Below, in pieces: positions 25,953-34,482 of a stretch of DNA of 64,000 nucleotides. Source of the DNA: an uncultured Pelagibacteraceae bacterium (GTDB taxonomy: Bacteria > Pseudomonadota > Alphaproteobacteria > Pelagibacterales > Pelagibacteraceae); NCBI GenBank assembly GCA_902588585.1, contig CACIPQ010000004.1, positions 31,987-95,986 of the forward strand, written 5' to 3'. Numbering within the stretch: position 1 is the stretch's first letter; every line of letters begins with the position of its first letter. Under the pieces are notes generated by a model. It had not been told where the DNA came from, ran no database searches, and saw only the letters and a list, made by a program, of their open reading frames with translations. A program made the translations under genes and the position numbers.

Positions 25953-26957
25953 CTAGATAAGTTTAGAAATTTGAATAGAGGTATCACACATCCTGTTGGA
26001 AAAACCCCATTCATTATCATACCAAGATAAAACTCTGCTAAATTTTCCTTTTATGACTTGAGTTTGTGTAGCATCAAATATAGAGCTGCGTGAATCATGA
26101 TTGAAATCTTTTGATACCAAAGGCTGTCTATTAATTCCAAGAATGCCTTTTAATTCTCCTTGAGCCGCTTTAGTCATAGCGTTATTAATTGAGTCAGCTG
26201 TTACATCTTTTTTTGTTACTAAAGTAAAATCAATCAATGAAACATTTGGTGTTGGAACTCTTATAGCTGTTCCATCTAGTTTACCTTTTAAGCTTGGTAA
26301 AACTAAGCTCATAGCTTTTGCCGCGCCAGTAGAAGTAGGAATCATTGCTCCTTCTGTTGATCTTGCTCTCCTTAGGTCTTTATGAAGAGTGTCTAGAAGT
26401 TTTTGATCTCCAGTATAGCTATGAATAGTAGTCATGTAACCATATTCAATTCCAAAATTATTTTCTAAAACCATTGCAACAGGAGCTAAACAATTTGTTG
26501 TGCACGATCCATTAGAAATAACATTGTGTTCCTTTTTAAGGTCTTTACTATTAACGCCTTGTACTATGGTAAAATCTACATCTTTAGCAGGAGCAGATAC
26601 GATTACTTTTTTTGCTCCAGCTTTTAAATGTTTTCCTGCAGTTTCTTTGTTTAAGAATAATCCTGTACATTCTAAAACAACATCGGCTCCTACTTTTCCC
26701 CAAGGTAAATTAGCGGGGTCTCTTTCTGCAAAAACTTTAATATTTTGATTTAAAATCTTAAACCCATCTTTTGATGTGCTAACATCATGTGGCAAGGTTC
26801 CATGGGTACTATCATATTTTATTAAATGAGCATTTGTTTCAATTGAACCAAGATCGTTAATGCCAACAACTTGTATTTTGTCTTTGTAATTTTCTAACAA
26901 GGCTCTTAGTATGAGTCTTCCAATTCTACCAAATCCGTTAATTCCAATTTTTACCAT
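25953..26957 (-). CDS. gap: glyceraldehyde-3-phosphate dehydrogenase
   Basis: NAD(P)-dependent glycolytic/gluconeogenic enzyme of 334 residues. It has the N-terminal dinucleotide fold VKIGINGFGRIGRL, the active-site SNGSCTTNCLAP with catalytic Cys, and the C-terminal SWYDNEWGFSNRM. It follows the DUF2160 gene of the glycerol transporter by 5 bases, so it is probably co-transcribed with glycerol uptake. That fits use of glycerol-derived triose phosphate, with tpiA located elsewhere in this window. Confidence 0.97.
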   Translation of the reverse strand: MVKIGINGFGRIGRLILRALLENYKDKIQVVGINDLGSIETNAHLIKYDSTHGTLPHDVSTSKDGFKILNQNIKVFAERDPANLPWGKVGADVVLECTGLFLNKETAGKHLKAGAKKVIVSAPAKDVDFTIVQGVNSKDLKKEHNVISNGSCTTNCLAPVAMVLENNFGIEYGYMTTIHSYTGDQKLLDTLHKDLRRARSTEGAMIPTSTGAAKAMSLVLPSLKGKLDGTAIRVPTPNVSLIDFTLVTKKDVTADSINNAMTKAAQGELKGILGINRQPLVSKDFNHDSRSSIFDATQTQVIKGKFSRVLSWYDNEWGFSNRMCDTSIQISKLI

Positions 26958-26962
26958 AGGAT

Positions 26963-27316
26963 TTATACGTATTTAAATACAACAATAAAATAAGCAATGC
27001 AAATAATTGTGGCTATCCACAAGAGACTTCCAACCAGCCCTAGCCATGCTAAATGAATGAATGCGCTTCCAAGTAGTGATACAAATAATCTATCTCCCCT
27101 CGTAGTATCCAAACCTAAAATACCTCTTCTAGGAGATCCACCAGGAACTTTTTTTTCCCAAAGGAGCATAACTGTTATACATATTGCAATGAATATAAAA
27201 AAAGCAGCGGTTTGCCAAGTCCAAGCCATCCATGAAAAAAAATCAAAATCAAAAAAACCTTTATCTTTTGCTTTTCCAACTTCACCCCATGTAGCTGCGT
27301 ACAATTTTGTAAACAT
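26963..27316 (-). CDS. DUF2160 membrane protein of the glycerol transporter cluster
   Basis: A 117-residue protein with three hydrophobic segments (about residues 29-50, 81-97 and 98-115). It resembles the DUF2160 family, small membrane proteins found beside the glpSTPQV glycerol ABC genes. A conserved-looking GDRLFVSLLGSAFIHLAWLGL lies before the last spans. Its ATG overlaps the glpQ stop by one base. An accessory membrane role in the transporter is likely by context, but its function is unknown. Confidence 0.8.
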   Translation of the reverse strand: MFTKLYAATWGEVGKAKDKGFFDFDFFSWMAWTWQTAAFFIFIAICITVMLLWEKKVPGGSPRRGILGLDTTRGDRLFVSLLGSAFIHLAWLGLVGSLLWIATIICIAYFIVVFKYV

Positions 27317-28116
27317 TAGACTCTCCCCATTGCAAAACCTTTAGCAATATAATTTTTTACAAAATAAATTACAATTGCCCCAGGAATAATTGTTAAAGTA
27401 CCAGCTGCTGCTAATAATCCAAGTTCATAACCTGAAGTACTTGCTGTACGAGTCATTGTTGCTGCTATAGGTTTAGCTGCTGTAGCAGTCAATGTTTTGG
27501 CCAATAAAAGTTCCACCCAAGAAAACATAAAACAGAAAAACATTGTTATTCCTATTCCTGCAGCAATTGTAGGGACAAAAATTTTAAAAAAGAACCTTCC
27601 AAATGAATAACCATCTACATAAGCTGTTTCATCTAATTCTTTTGGAACAGCAGACATAAATCCCTCTAATATCCAAACAGCTAATGGAATATTAAATAGA
27701 CAGTGTGATAGTGCAACTGCTATGTGTGTATCAAATAAGTTGACAGAGGAATAAAATTGAAAAAATGGTAAAGCAAAAACCGCAGGTGGAGCCATTCTGT
27801 TAGTCAATAACCAAAAGAATAAATGCTTATCTCCTAAAAATTTATAACGAGAAAATGCATAAGCAGCGGGTAAAGCTGCGGCTACAGACAAAATAGTATT
27901 AAAAACTGTATATGTAATTGAGTTAACATATCCCATATACCAAGTGCTATCTGTAAATATTTTTACATAATTTTCAGTAGTAAATTTCTGTGGCCATAAT
28001 GAATATGTATTTATAATTTCAGTTGTTGTTTTAAACGACATATTTATAAGCCAATAAATTGGTAACATTAAAAAAACAATGTACAATGTAGGAATTAACC
28101 ACTTATATTTTTTCAT
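27316..28116 (-). CDS. glpQ: glycerol ABC transporter permease
   Basis: MalG-type permease of 266 residues with six spans. The EAA motif is ELDETAYVDGYSFGRFFFKIFVPTIAAG, and the N-terminus is typical of the CUT1-like class (LIPTLYIVFLMLPIYWLINMSFK). It overlaps glpP by 4 bases. Assignment to glycerol rather than sugars rests on the complete glpV-glpS-glpT-glpP-glpQ-DUF2160 order next to glpK, as in Rhizobium leguminosarum. Confidence 0.9.
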   Translation of the reverse strand: MKKYKWLIPTLYIVFLMLPIYWLINMSFKTTTEIINTYSLWPQKFTTENYVKIFTDSTWYMGYVNSITYTVFNTILSVAAALPAAYAFSRYKFLGDKHLFFWLLTNRMAPPAVFALPFFQFYSSVNLFDTHIAVALSHCLFNIPLAVWILEGFMSAVPKELDETAYVDGYSFGRFFFKIFVPTIAAGIGITMFFCFMFSWVELLLAKTLTATAAKPIAATMTRTASTSGYELGLLAAAGTLTIIPGAIVIYFVKNYIAKGFAMGRV

Positions 28117-28979
28117 GATCGAGCCTCATTTTTCATCATCAAATTATAAAAAACCCAACATACCAAAAGAACAATAAAGAAATAAATTAATGACATTGCT
28201 GCAGCAGGGCCTAAATCAAATTGTCCTAAGGCCATTTTTACCAAATCAATTGAAAGGAATGCTGTAGTGTTCCCCGGGCCTCCACCCGTTAAAACAAATG
28301 GTTCTGTGTAAATCATAAAACTATCCATAAATCTCAAAAGAATAGCCAGTGTTAAAACTTTTTTCATTTTTGGTAATTCTATATATCTAAAAATGGCCCA
28401 TCTACTTGCTCCATCAATTTCTGCTGCTTGATAATAAGCGGGTTGAATTGAATTAAGTCCAGCATAAGATAAGAGCACAACTAATGAAGTCCAATGCCAA
28501 ACATCCATCAAAATTGTTGTAAACCAGGCATCACCAGGTTGCTGTGTAAAATTATAATCGAAACCTATAGCATTGAGTGTGTAACCAAGAAAACCGATAT
28601 CCGGTAAAGCAAAAATATTCCACATTGCTCCAACAACGTTCCATGGAATAAGAAGTGGCATCGACATTAAAATTAAACAAACTGGAACACCCCACCCTTT
28701 TTTTGGCATTGTTAAAGCTATTCCAATACCTAGGGGGATTTGAATTAAAAGTATAATAAAAGTAAATGCTATTTGCCGACCCAAAGCAGCATGAAATCTT
28801 TCTGATAATAAGATTTGTTTAAACCACCTAGTTCCTTCCCATGCAAATACGTTATTACCAAATGTTTCCTGAAAAGAATAATTTACTACTGTCATTAATG
28901 GTATAGCGGCATTAAATGCTACAAGAACAAATACAGGAATTACAAATAACCAGGCTTTTTGATTTATAGTTTTGTTCAT
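28113..28979 (-). CDS. glpP: glycerol ABC transporter permease
   Basis: MalF-type permease of 288 residues, six spans, with the EAA loop YYQAAEIDGASRWAIFRYIELPKMKKV and the FVLTGGGPGNTTAFLSIDL segment common in this class. It overlaps glpT by one base and glpQ by 4. It forms the membrane heterodimer with GlpQ. Confidence 0.9.
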   Translation of the reverse strand: MNKTINQKAWLFVIPVFVLVAFNAAIPLMTVVNYSFQETFGNNVFAWEGTRWFKQILLSERFHAALGRQIAFTFIILLIQIPLGIGIALTMPKKGWGVPVCLILMSMPLLIPWNVVGAMWNIFALPDIGFLGYTLNAIGFDYNFTQQPGDAWFTTILMDVWHWTSLVVLLSYAGLNSIQPAYYQAAEIDGASRWAIFRYIELPKMKKVLTLAILLRFMDSFMIYTEPFVLTGGGPGNTTAFLSIDLVKMALGQFDLGPAAAMSLIYFFIVLLVCWVFYNLMMKNEARS

Positions 28980-30043
28980 TATTCTATTATCCAGTTATCA
29001 CCATAGATATATGTAAATTTTTTATTAAAAGTTACATGCGTACTTCCGCTTGGAATTTCAGTTGATGCATTTGATAAAATCTTAATATTTCCACCAGTAC
29101 ATTCAGTGTCAATGATTTTATGTCTTCCGGTATTACTTACTCTTTTAATTTTTACCGGAATTCCTTCTTTTGAAAAATTAATAAATTCTGGCCTTATGCC
29201 TATTTGAGTTTTGCTAAAATTTGATTTTTTAATAGCATTATGACTTGAAATTTTTTGACCACCAAAATTAACTTCACCATTTTTTATTTCACACGGAAGA
29301 ATATTCATTCCTGGAGAACCAATAAAATGACCTACAAAAGTGTGCTTTGGTTTTTCAAAGAGTTCAACTGGTGTACCCGTTTGTACAATTTGTCCTTCGT
29401 GCATAACAACAACTTGGTCAGCAAAAGTTAAGGCTTCTGTTTGATCGTGTGTTACATAAATCATTGTACGGTTAATTTTTTGGTGTAATTCTTTCAATTT
29501 AGATCTTAAAACCCATTTTAGGTGCGGATCAATAACAGTTAATGGTTCATCAAACATAATTACGTTTACGTCAGATCTAACAAGTCCTCTACCTAAAGAA
29601 ATTTTTTGCTTACCATCAGCTGTTAAACCTGAAGCTCTATTTTTTAAGGTTGATGTTAATTCTAACATTTCAGCAATTTCTTTAACTTTAGATGCTATCT
29701 CTCCATCAGAAAGACCTCTGTTTTTTAAGGGAAATGCTAAGTTGTCATAAACAGACATTGTGTCGTAAATTACTGGAAACTGAAATATCTGGGCAATATC
29801 TCTTTCAACTGGATTAAGTGTTGTTACATCCTTATCATCAAACAAAACATTACCTTTAGTTGGTTTTAATAAACCTGAAACTATATTTAATAGTGTAGTC
29901 TTACCACAACCTGATGGACCAAGAAGTGCGTATGCTCCGCTATCTTTCCAATCAATACTAATATCTCTGAGAGCCCAGTCTGCATTGTTATTTTGTTTTT
30001 CTAAATAACTATGACTTAGATTTTTTAATGTAACTTTAGCCAT
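28979..30043 (-). CDS. glpT: glycerol ABC transporter, ATP-binding protein with degenerate signature motif
   Basis: ATPase of 354 residues. Walker A GPSGCGKTT (42-50), Walker B VIMFDEP (161-167) and the H-loop His (YVTHDQ, H199) are intact. The ABC signature is degenerate: SGLTADGKQKISLGRGL where LSGGQ is expected. A C-terminal regulatory domain follows. Its partner GlpS has the reverse pattern, so the pair is predicted to have one active and one degenerate ATP site. It overlaps glpS by 8 bases. Confidence 0.9.
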   Translation of the reverse strand: MAKVTLKNLSHSYLEKQNNNADWALRDISIDWKDSGAYALLGPSGCGKTTLLNIVSGLLKPTKGNVLFDDKDVTTLNPVERDIAQIFQFPVIYDTMSVYDNLAFPLKNRGLSDGEIASKVKEIAEMLELTSTLKNRASGLTADGKQKISLGRGLVRSDVNVIMFDEPLTVIDPHLKWVLRSKLKELHQKINRTMIYVTHDQTEALTFADQVVVMHEGQIVQTGTPVELFEKPKHTFVGHFIGSPGMNILPCEIKNGEVNFGGQKISSHNAIKKSNFSKTQIGIRPEFINFSKEGIPVKIKRVSNTGRHKIIDTECTGGNIKILSNASTEIPSGSTHVTFNKKFTYIYGDNWIIE

Positions 30044-31100
30044 TGTTTACTAACCTGTTATTTTGATCAAAATATAAAAATTCATCTGTATTCATATAAA
30101 GTTTTGTATTTTCACCAACATTTTTTTGTTGAATACCGTTAGATAAAGAAACCCAATTTAAATTACCGTTTGTAAAATGTATTAAGCTTTCTGAACCACT
30201 TAATTCAGAGATCTGCACCTTGCCATTTATTTCAACAGAATTATTTCCCTCTTTGTATGTCGTAATATTATGTGGTCTTATACCTATTTTATAAATTCCA
30301 TCTTTAATTTTAGTAGATGGTTTCCACTGGACGCTATTGTCTTTTAATTTACAAATGTCTCCGCTTTTTTTAACCTCGGCTATATTCATTGGGGGGTCAC
30401 TAAAAACTTTAGCAGATGTAAGATTATCTGGTTTATTATAAACTTCTAATGTTTTTCCGTATTGTATGACTTTTCCCTCTAATAATGTCGCTGTATTTCC
30501 CCCAATCATTAAAGCATCGGAAGGTTCTGTGGTTGCATACACAACTATACAATCTCTATCTTCAAATAATTTTGGTAATTCTTCCCTTAATTCTTCTCTC
30601 AATTTAAAATCCAAATTTGCTAATGGTTCATCTAATAAAATTAAATCAGAATCTTTAACTAAAGCTCTTGCTAATGCAGTTCTTTGTTGTTGACCTCCTG
30701 ATAATTCATCAGGTTTTTTATTCAACATTGCTGATAATTTTAATAGTTCAGCAACTTTTCCAACTCTTTGTTTAATTTCATCCGTTTTAACACCTGTAAT
30801 CATTAGTGGTGATGCTATATTTTCAAATACTGTATAATTTGGATAATTAATAAATTGTTGGTAAACCATTGAACAGTTTCTGCTTTGAACTTTCTTTCCT
30901 GTTACATTTTTCTGATTAAACCAAATTTGACCTGAGGTTGGTTTATCTAAACCGGCCATAATTTGCATCAATGTTGTTTTACCTGCTAATGTAGAACCCA
31001 AAAGCACATTTATAGTATTTTTTTCTAATTTAAGATTAGTAGGATAAATATGAGTGTCTATTCCAATTTTCTTTTCTATATTTTTTAATTCAAGACTCAT
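30036..31100 (-). CDS. glpS: glycerol ABC transporter, ATP-binding protein lacking the H-loop histidine
   Basis: ATPase of 354 residues. Walker A GSTLAGKT, signature [15 protein letters not shown] and Walker B LILLDEPLANLD are intact, but the H-loop reads VVYATTEPSDA, with Thr in place of His. I start it at the ATG at 31100 (MSLELKNIEKK); a longer frame to 31136 would begin inside the terminator hairpin after glpV. It acts with GlpT, and the C-terminal third is the usual regulatory domain. Confidence 0.9.
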   Translation of the reverse strand: MSLELKNIEKKIGIDTHIYPTNLKLEKNTINVLLGSTLAGKTTLMQIMAGLDKPTSGQIWFNQKNVTGKKVQSRNCSMVYQQFINYPNYTVFENIASPLMITGVKTDEIKQRVGKVAELLKLSAMLNKKPDELSGGQQQRTALARALVKDSDLILLDEPLANLDFKLREELREELPKLFEDRDCIVVYATTEPSDALMIGGNTATLLEGKVIQYGKTLEVYNKPDNLTSAKVFSDPPMNIAEVKKSGDICKLKDNSVQWKPSTKIKDGIYKIGIRPHNITTYKEGNNSVEINGKVQISELSGSESLIHFTNGNLNWVSLSNGIQQKNVGENTKLYMNTDEFLYFDQNNRLVNNG

Positions 31101-31116
31101 AAATAAAAATTTAGTT

Positions 31117-31147
31117 TTAAAAAAAGGGGGCAGCAAGTGCCCCCTTT
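31117..31147 (-). terminator. attenuating terminator between glpV and glpS
   Basis: On the minus strand a perfect 9-bp stem (AAAGGGGGC at 31147-31139 and GCCCCCTTT at 31131-31123) with a 7-base loop ends in a T-run. It starts 20 bases after the glpV stop. As with aapJ, it probably reduces transcription into the membrane and ATPase genes. Confidence 0.9.
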
Positions 31148-31167
31148 AAATTTAGATTAACCTCTAT

Positions 31168-32883
31168 CTAATTCCAAGCTCTTGCGTATGGAATAGTTTT
31201 TCCTTGAGGTTTCTCATCACGTTTAGCCTTAGGTGAACCTTTTTTATTCAACCAATAAGAAGCTTCTCTTGGTTTATTAAGTCTTGGTCCACATCCACCG
31301 TATGCCTTGCTGGCTTTGTCAGCAGCTTCCATACGAGACATAACTAAGTCCATCTCTTCTGCAAGACGATCCATAGCTTGTTGTGGAGTAAACGCACCTG
31401 AGTTTACATCTCCAATTTGTTGCCACCAGATTTGAGCAAGTTTCGGATAGTCCGGAACATTGATACCTGTTGGTGACCAAATATTTCTGTTGTTAGATCT
31501 ATAGAACTCAACAAGTCCACCAAGTGCTGGTGCTCTTTCTGTGAAAGATTTGTGGTCTATTGAACTATCTCTAATGATAGTTAAACCAACGTGACTTTTC
31601 TTAAGGTCTACAGTTTTTGATACAACGAATTGAGCGTATAACCATGCAGCTTTTCTATTTTTAACCGGTGTAGACTTAAATAAAGTCCATGATCCAGCAT
31701 CTTGATATCCAAGCTTCATGCCTTCTTCCCAATAAGGTCCTTTCGGTGATGGACCCATTCTCCATAACGGCATTCCGTTAGCATCAACAACTTTATTGTT
31801 AGGATTTTTTCCTACTAAAGAAGCTGTGAACGCTGTGTACCAGAAAATTTGCTGAGCAACGTTTCCAGAAGATAGAGACGGTAGAGACTGATAAAAGTCC
31901 ATAGCGGCAGCACCTGGAGGTGCGTAGTTTCTTAACCACTCATCCCATTTTCTGATTGCGTATACAGCAGCAGGACCGTTAGCAGCTCCACCTCTTGTTA
32001 CAGAAGCTCCAACTGGGTTACAAGAACCTTTTTCCATTCTTATTCCCCATTCGTCCACTGGTACTCCATTAGGTTTTCCAACATCACCTGCTCCAGCCAT
32101 TGATAACCAAGCATCAGTCATTCTCCAACCTAAGTCAGGAGCTCTTTTGCCGTAGTCCATGTGACCATAAATTTGAACACCATCTATTGTCTTCACATCT
32201 TCCGAGAAGTATTTAGCGATGTCTTCATAAGCAGACCAATTTAAAGGAACACCTAAATCGTATCCGTATTTAGCTTTAAAACCTTTTTTGATTTCAGGTC
32301 TGTCAAACCAATCTTTTCTAAACCAATAAAGGTTAGCAAATTGTTGGTCAGGCATTTGATATAAGTCGCCATCTGGACCTGTAGTAAACTGCTTACCAAT
32401 GAAATCATCTAGGTCCAAAGTTGGTAGAGTAACATCTTTACCTTCTCCAGCCATCCATTTCGTTAGGTTAACAGCTTGTTGCATTCTAGCGTGAGTACCA
32501 ATCAAATCTGAGTCATTGATGTACGCATCGTAAATACTTACGTTAGTTTGCATTTGTGTTTGAACAGCCATTACTACATCACCTTCGCCAAGCAATTGAT
32601 GATTTACCTTAATTCCAGTAATTTCTTCAAAAGCCTTGGTTAAAACTTTAGACTCATACTCGTGAGTAGGAATAGTTTCAGATAATACTTTGATAGACAT
32701 TCCCTTGAATGGCTTCGCAGCATCTTTGAACCATTTTAATTCTTTAATTCTCTCTTTTTCAGAAAGAGTTGAAAGACTAAATTCCCCTTTCGCCCATTTG
32801 CTTATTGCGTCTGAATAAGCAGATGTCGAAACTAAAGTGAAAGCAACAGCAACAGCTATTATAGTTTTCAATGTTTTAAACAT
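31168..32883 (-). CDS. glpV: glycerol ABC transporter substrate-binding protein
   Basis: Large periplasmic binding protein of 571 residues with a signal peptide (MFKTLKTIIAVAVAFTLVSTSAYS). Its length and motifs such as HQLLGEGDVVMAVQTQMQTN, DQQFANLYWFRKDWFD and the C-terminal LNKPREASYWLNKKG match the GlpV family of the glpSTPQV system. It is the first gene of the transporter operon, with glpK upstream on the same strand; the 117-base gap between them holds its promoter region and a tandem repeat. Confidence 0.92.
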   Translation of the reverse strand: MFKTLKTIIAVAVAFTLVSTSAYSDAISKWAKGEFSLSTLSEKERIKELKWFKDAAKPFKGMSIKVLSETIPTHEYESKVLTKAFEEITGIKVNHQLLGEGDVVMAVQTQMQTNVSIYDAYINDSDLIGTHARMQQAVNLTKWMAGEGKDVTLPTLDLDDFIGKQFTTGPDGDLYQMPDQQFANLYWFRKDWFDRPEIKKGFKAKYGYDLGVPLNWSAYEDIAKYFSEDVKTIDGVQIYGHMDYGKRAPDLGWRMTDAWLSMAGAGDVGKPNGVPVDEWGIRMEKGSCNPVGASVTRGGAANGPAAVYAIRKWDEWLRNYAPPGAAAMDFYQSLPSLSSGNVAQQIFWYTAFTASLVGKNPNNKVVDANGMPLWRMGPSPKGPYWEEGMKLGYQDAGSWTLFKSTPVKNRKAAWLYAQFVVSKTVDLKKSHVGLTIIRDSSIDHKSFTERAPALGGLVEFYRSNNRNIWSPTGINVPDYPKLAQIWWQQIGDVNSGAFTPQQAMDRLAEEMDLVMSRMEAADKASKAYGGCGPRLNKPREASYWLNKKGSPKAKRDEKPQGKTIPYARAWN

Positions 32884-32944
32884 TAATCCTCCCTGTTGTT
32901 TGTTAATTATTTAATTGAAACAAAATACAATCAAGTTGTACAGT

Positions 32945-32989
32945 TTTATTTAATACAACTTTATTTAATAAAACTTTATTTAATACAAC
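32945..32989. repeat. three tandem 15-bp repeats upstream of glpV
   Basis: TTTATTTAATACAAC (32945-32959), TTTATTTAATAAAAC (32960-32974) and TTTATTTAATACAAC (32975-32989) follow each other exactly, with one substitution in the middle copy. A GTTGTA element, the reverse complement of the TACAA(C) part, lies just outside at 32934-32939. On the minus strand they sit 60-105 bases before the glpV ATG, where a regulator or multiple promoter elements could lie. Confidence 0.85.
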
Positions 32990-33000
32990 TGAGAAGTGAT

Positions 33001-34482
33001 TTAATTTATCAGCGCTCTTTTTATTGCTTTCGACCAACCAGTAAGAAGCATTTTTCTTGAATTTTTGTTCATTTTGGGCGAAAATTTTTTATCTAAATTC
33101 CAATTTTTAGAAATATCTTTTAATGATTTATAAGCACCAATTTTAAGTCCAGCCATAAAAGCTGCACCTAGTGCTGTGGTTTCGTGTACTTTAGGTCTTA
33201 ATACTTTTACATTTACTACGTCAGATAAAAATTGGGTAAACCAATTATTCATAACCATTCCTCCGTCAACTTTTACTATTTTTGGCCTTAACCCATCATG
33301 TTTCATTGCTTCAAACAAATCGTGTGTTTGATAGGCAACAGACTCTATAGTAGATCTAACAATTTCTTTTGGACCAGTATCTCTAGTTAGTCCACTTAAA
33401 ACTCCTCTGGCATTTTGATTCCAATAAGGCGCGCCCATCCCAGTAAAAGCTGGGACTAAATATACATCTTTATTATCTTTAAGAGATTTTAAAATTTTTT
33501 CTGTTTCACTTGCTTTTTTAAAAAATTTCATACGATCTCTTAACCATTGAACACCTGCTCCTGCAATAAATATAGAACCTTCCATTGCATATGTAGTTTT
33601 TCCGTTAATCCTATAAGCTATTGTTGTTAATAGTCTATTTTTTGAATAAATTTTCTTACTACCAGTATTTAATAAAATAAAAGCTCCAGTACCATAAGTG
33701 CTCTTAAGTGACCCTGGATCAAAGCAGCATTGTCCTATTGATGCCGATTGTTGATCACCTACAACGCCAGTAATTGGTATTGACTTACCAGTGATTGATG
33801 GATGTGTATTTCCAAAATCATCAGCACAATTTTTTACTTCTGGTAAAATATGTTTTTGTATTTTAAGAATTTTTAAAATTGTATCATCCCATTTATTCGT
33901 TGTAATATTATAAATCATTGTTCTACTAGCATTGGTAGCATCAGTAGCGTGAATTTTGCCTTTTGTTAAACGCCAAATCAAAAAGGTATCAATAGTACCA
34001 AAGAGTAATTGTTGATTTTGCATTAATTTTCTTGCTTTTGGAACATTATCTAAAATCCATTTTATTTTAGTTCCAGAAAAATAGGAGTCTATAGGAAGTC
34101 CAGTTTTGTTAAAAATAATAGTTTCTTTATTTTGTTTTTTTAATTTTTTACAAAATTCTGCTTGTCTTCGGTCTTGCCATACAATAGCTCTATAAACAGT
34201 TTTTCCAGTTTTTTTATCCCATAAAACTGTAGTTTCTCTCTGATTTGTAATTCCAATTGCTAAAACATTTCCTTTAAGTTTTTTGGCTTTTTTAATAACA
34301 TCTTTAAGAGTTTTTTTTGTTGTGCTCCAAATTTCTTCAGGATTGTGTTCTACCCAACCACTTTTAGGAAAATATTGAGCAAACTCTTTTTGAGATGAGT
34401 AAACTGGCTTTCCTTTTAAATTAAACAGAATTGCTCTACTCGATGTCGTCCCTTGATCAATAGATATTATAAATTTTGCCAT
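33001..34482 (-). CDS. glpK: glycerol kinase
   Basis: Phosphorylates glycerol to glycerol-3-phosphate in the cytoplasm. It is a FGGY-family enzyme of 493 residues with ISIDQGTTSSRAILF at the N-terminus, WQDRRQAEFC, the TYGTGAFILLNTG phosphate-binding segment and KVDGGMVMNNWFTQF. It overlaps gpsA by one base, so kinase and dehydrogenase are translated from one message. With GlpVSTPQ it completes uptake and activation of glycerol. Confidence 0.97.
   Translation of the reverse strand: MAKFIISIDQGTTSSRAILFNLKGKPVYSSQKEFAQYFPKSGWVEHNPEEIWSTTKKTLKDVIKKAKKLKGNVLAIGITNQRETTVLWDKKTGKTVYRAIVWQDRRQAEFCKKLKKQNKETIIFNKTGLPIDSYFSGTKIKWILDNVPKARKLMQNQQLLFGTIDTFLIWRLTKGKIHATDATNASRTMIYNITTNKWDDTILKILKIQKHILPEVKNCADDFGNTHPSITGKSIPITGVVGDQQSASIGQCCFDPGSLKSTYGTGAFILLNTGSKKIYSKNRLLTTIAYRINGKTTYAMEGSIFIAGAGVQWLRDRMKFFKKASETEKILKSLKDNKDVYLVPAFTGMGAPYWNQNARGVLSGLTRDTGPKEIVRSTIESVAYQTHDLFEAMKHDGLRPKIVKVDGGMVMNNWFTQFLSDVVNVKVLRPKVHETTALGAAFMAGLKIGAYKSLKDISKNWNLDKKFSPKMNKNSRKMLLTGWSKAIKRALIN

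Noticed and set aside
31101..31136. Longer N-terminus for glpS
   Set aside because: The extra codons lie in the terminator hairpin after glpV; the ATG at 31100 begins the normal ABC fold.
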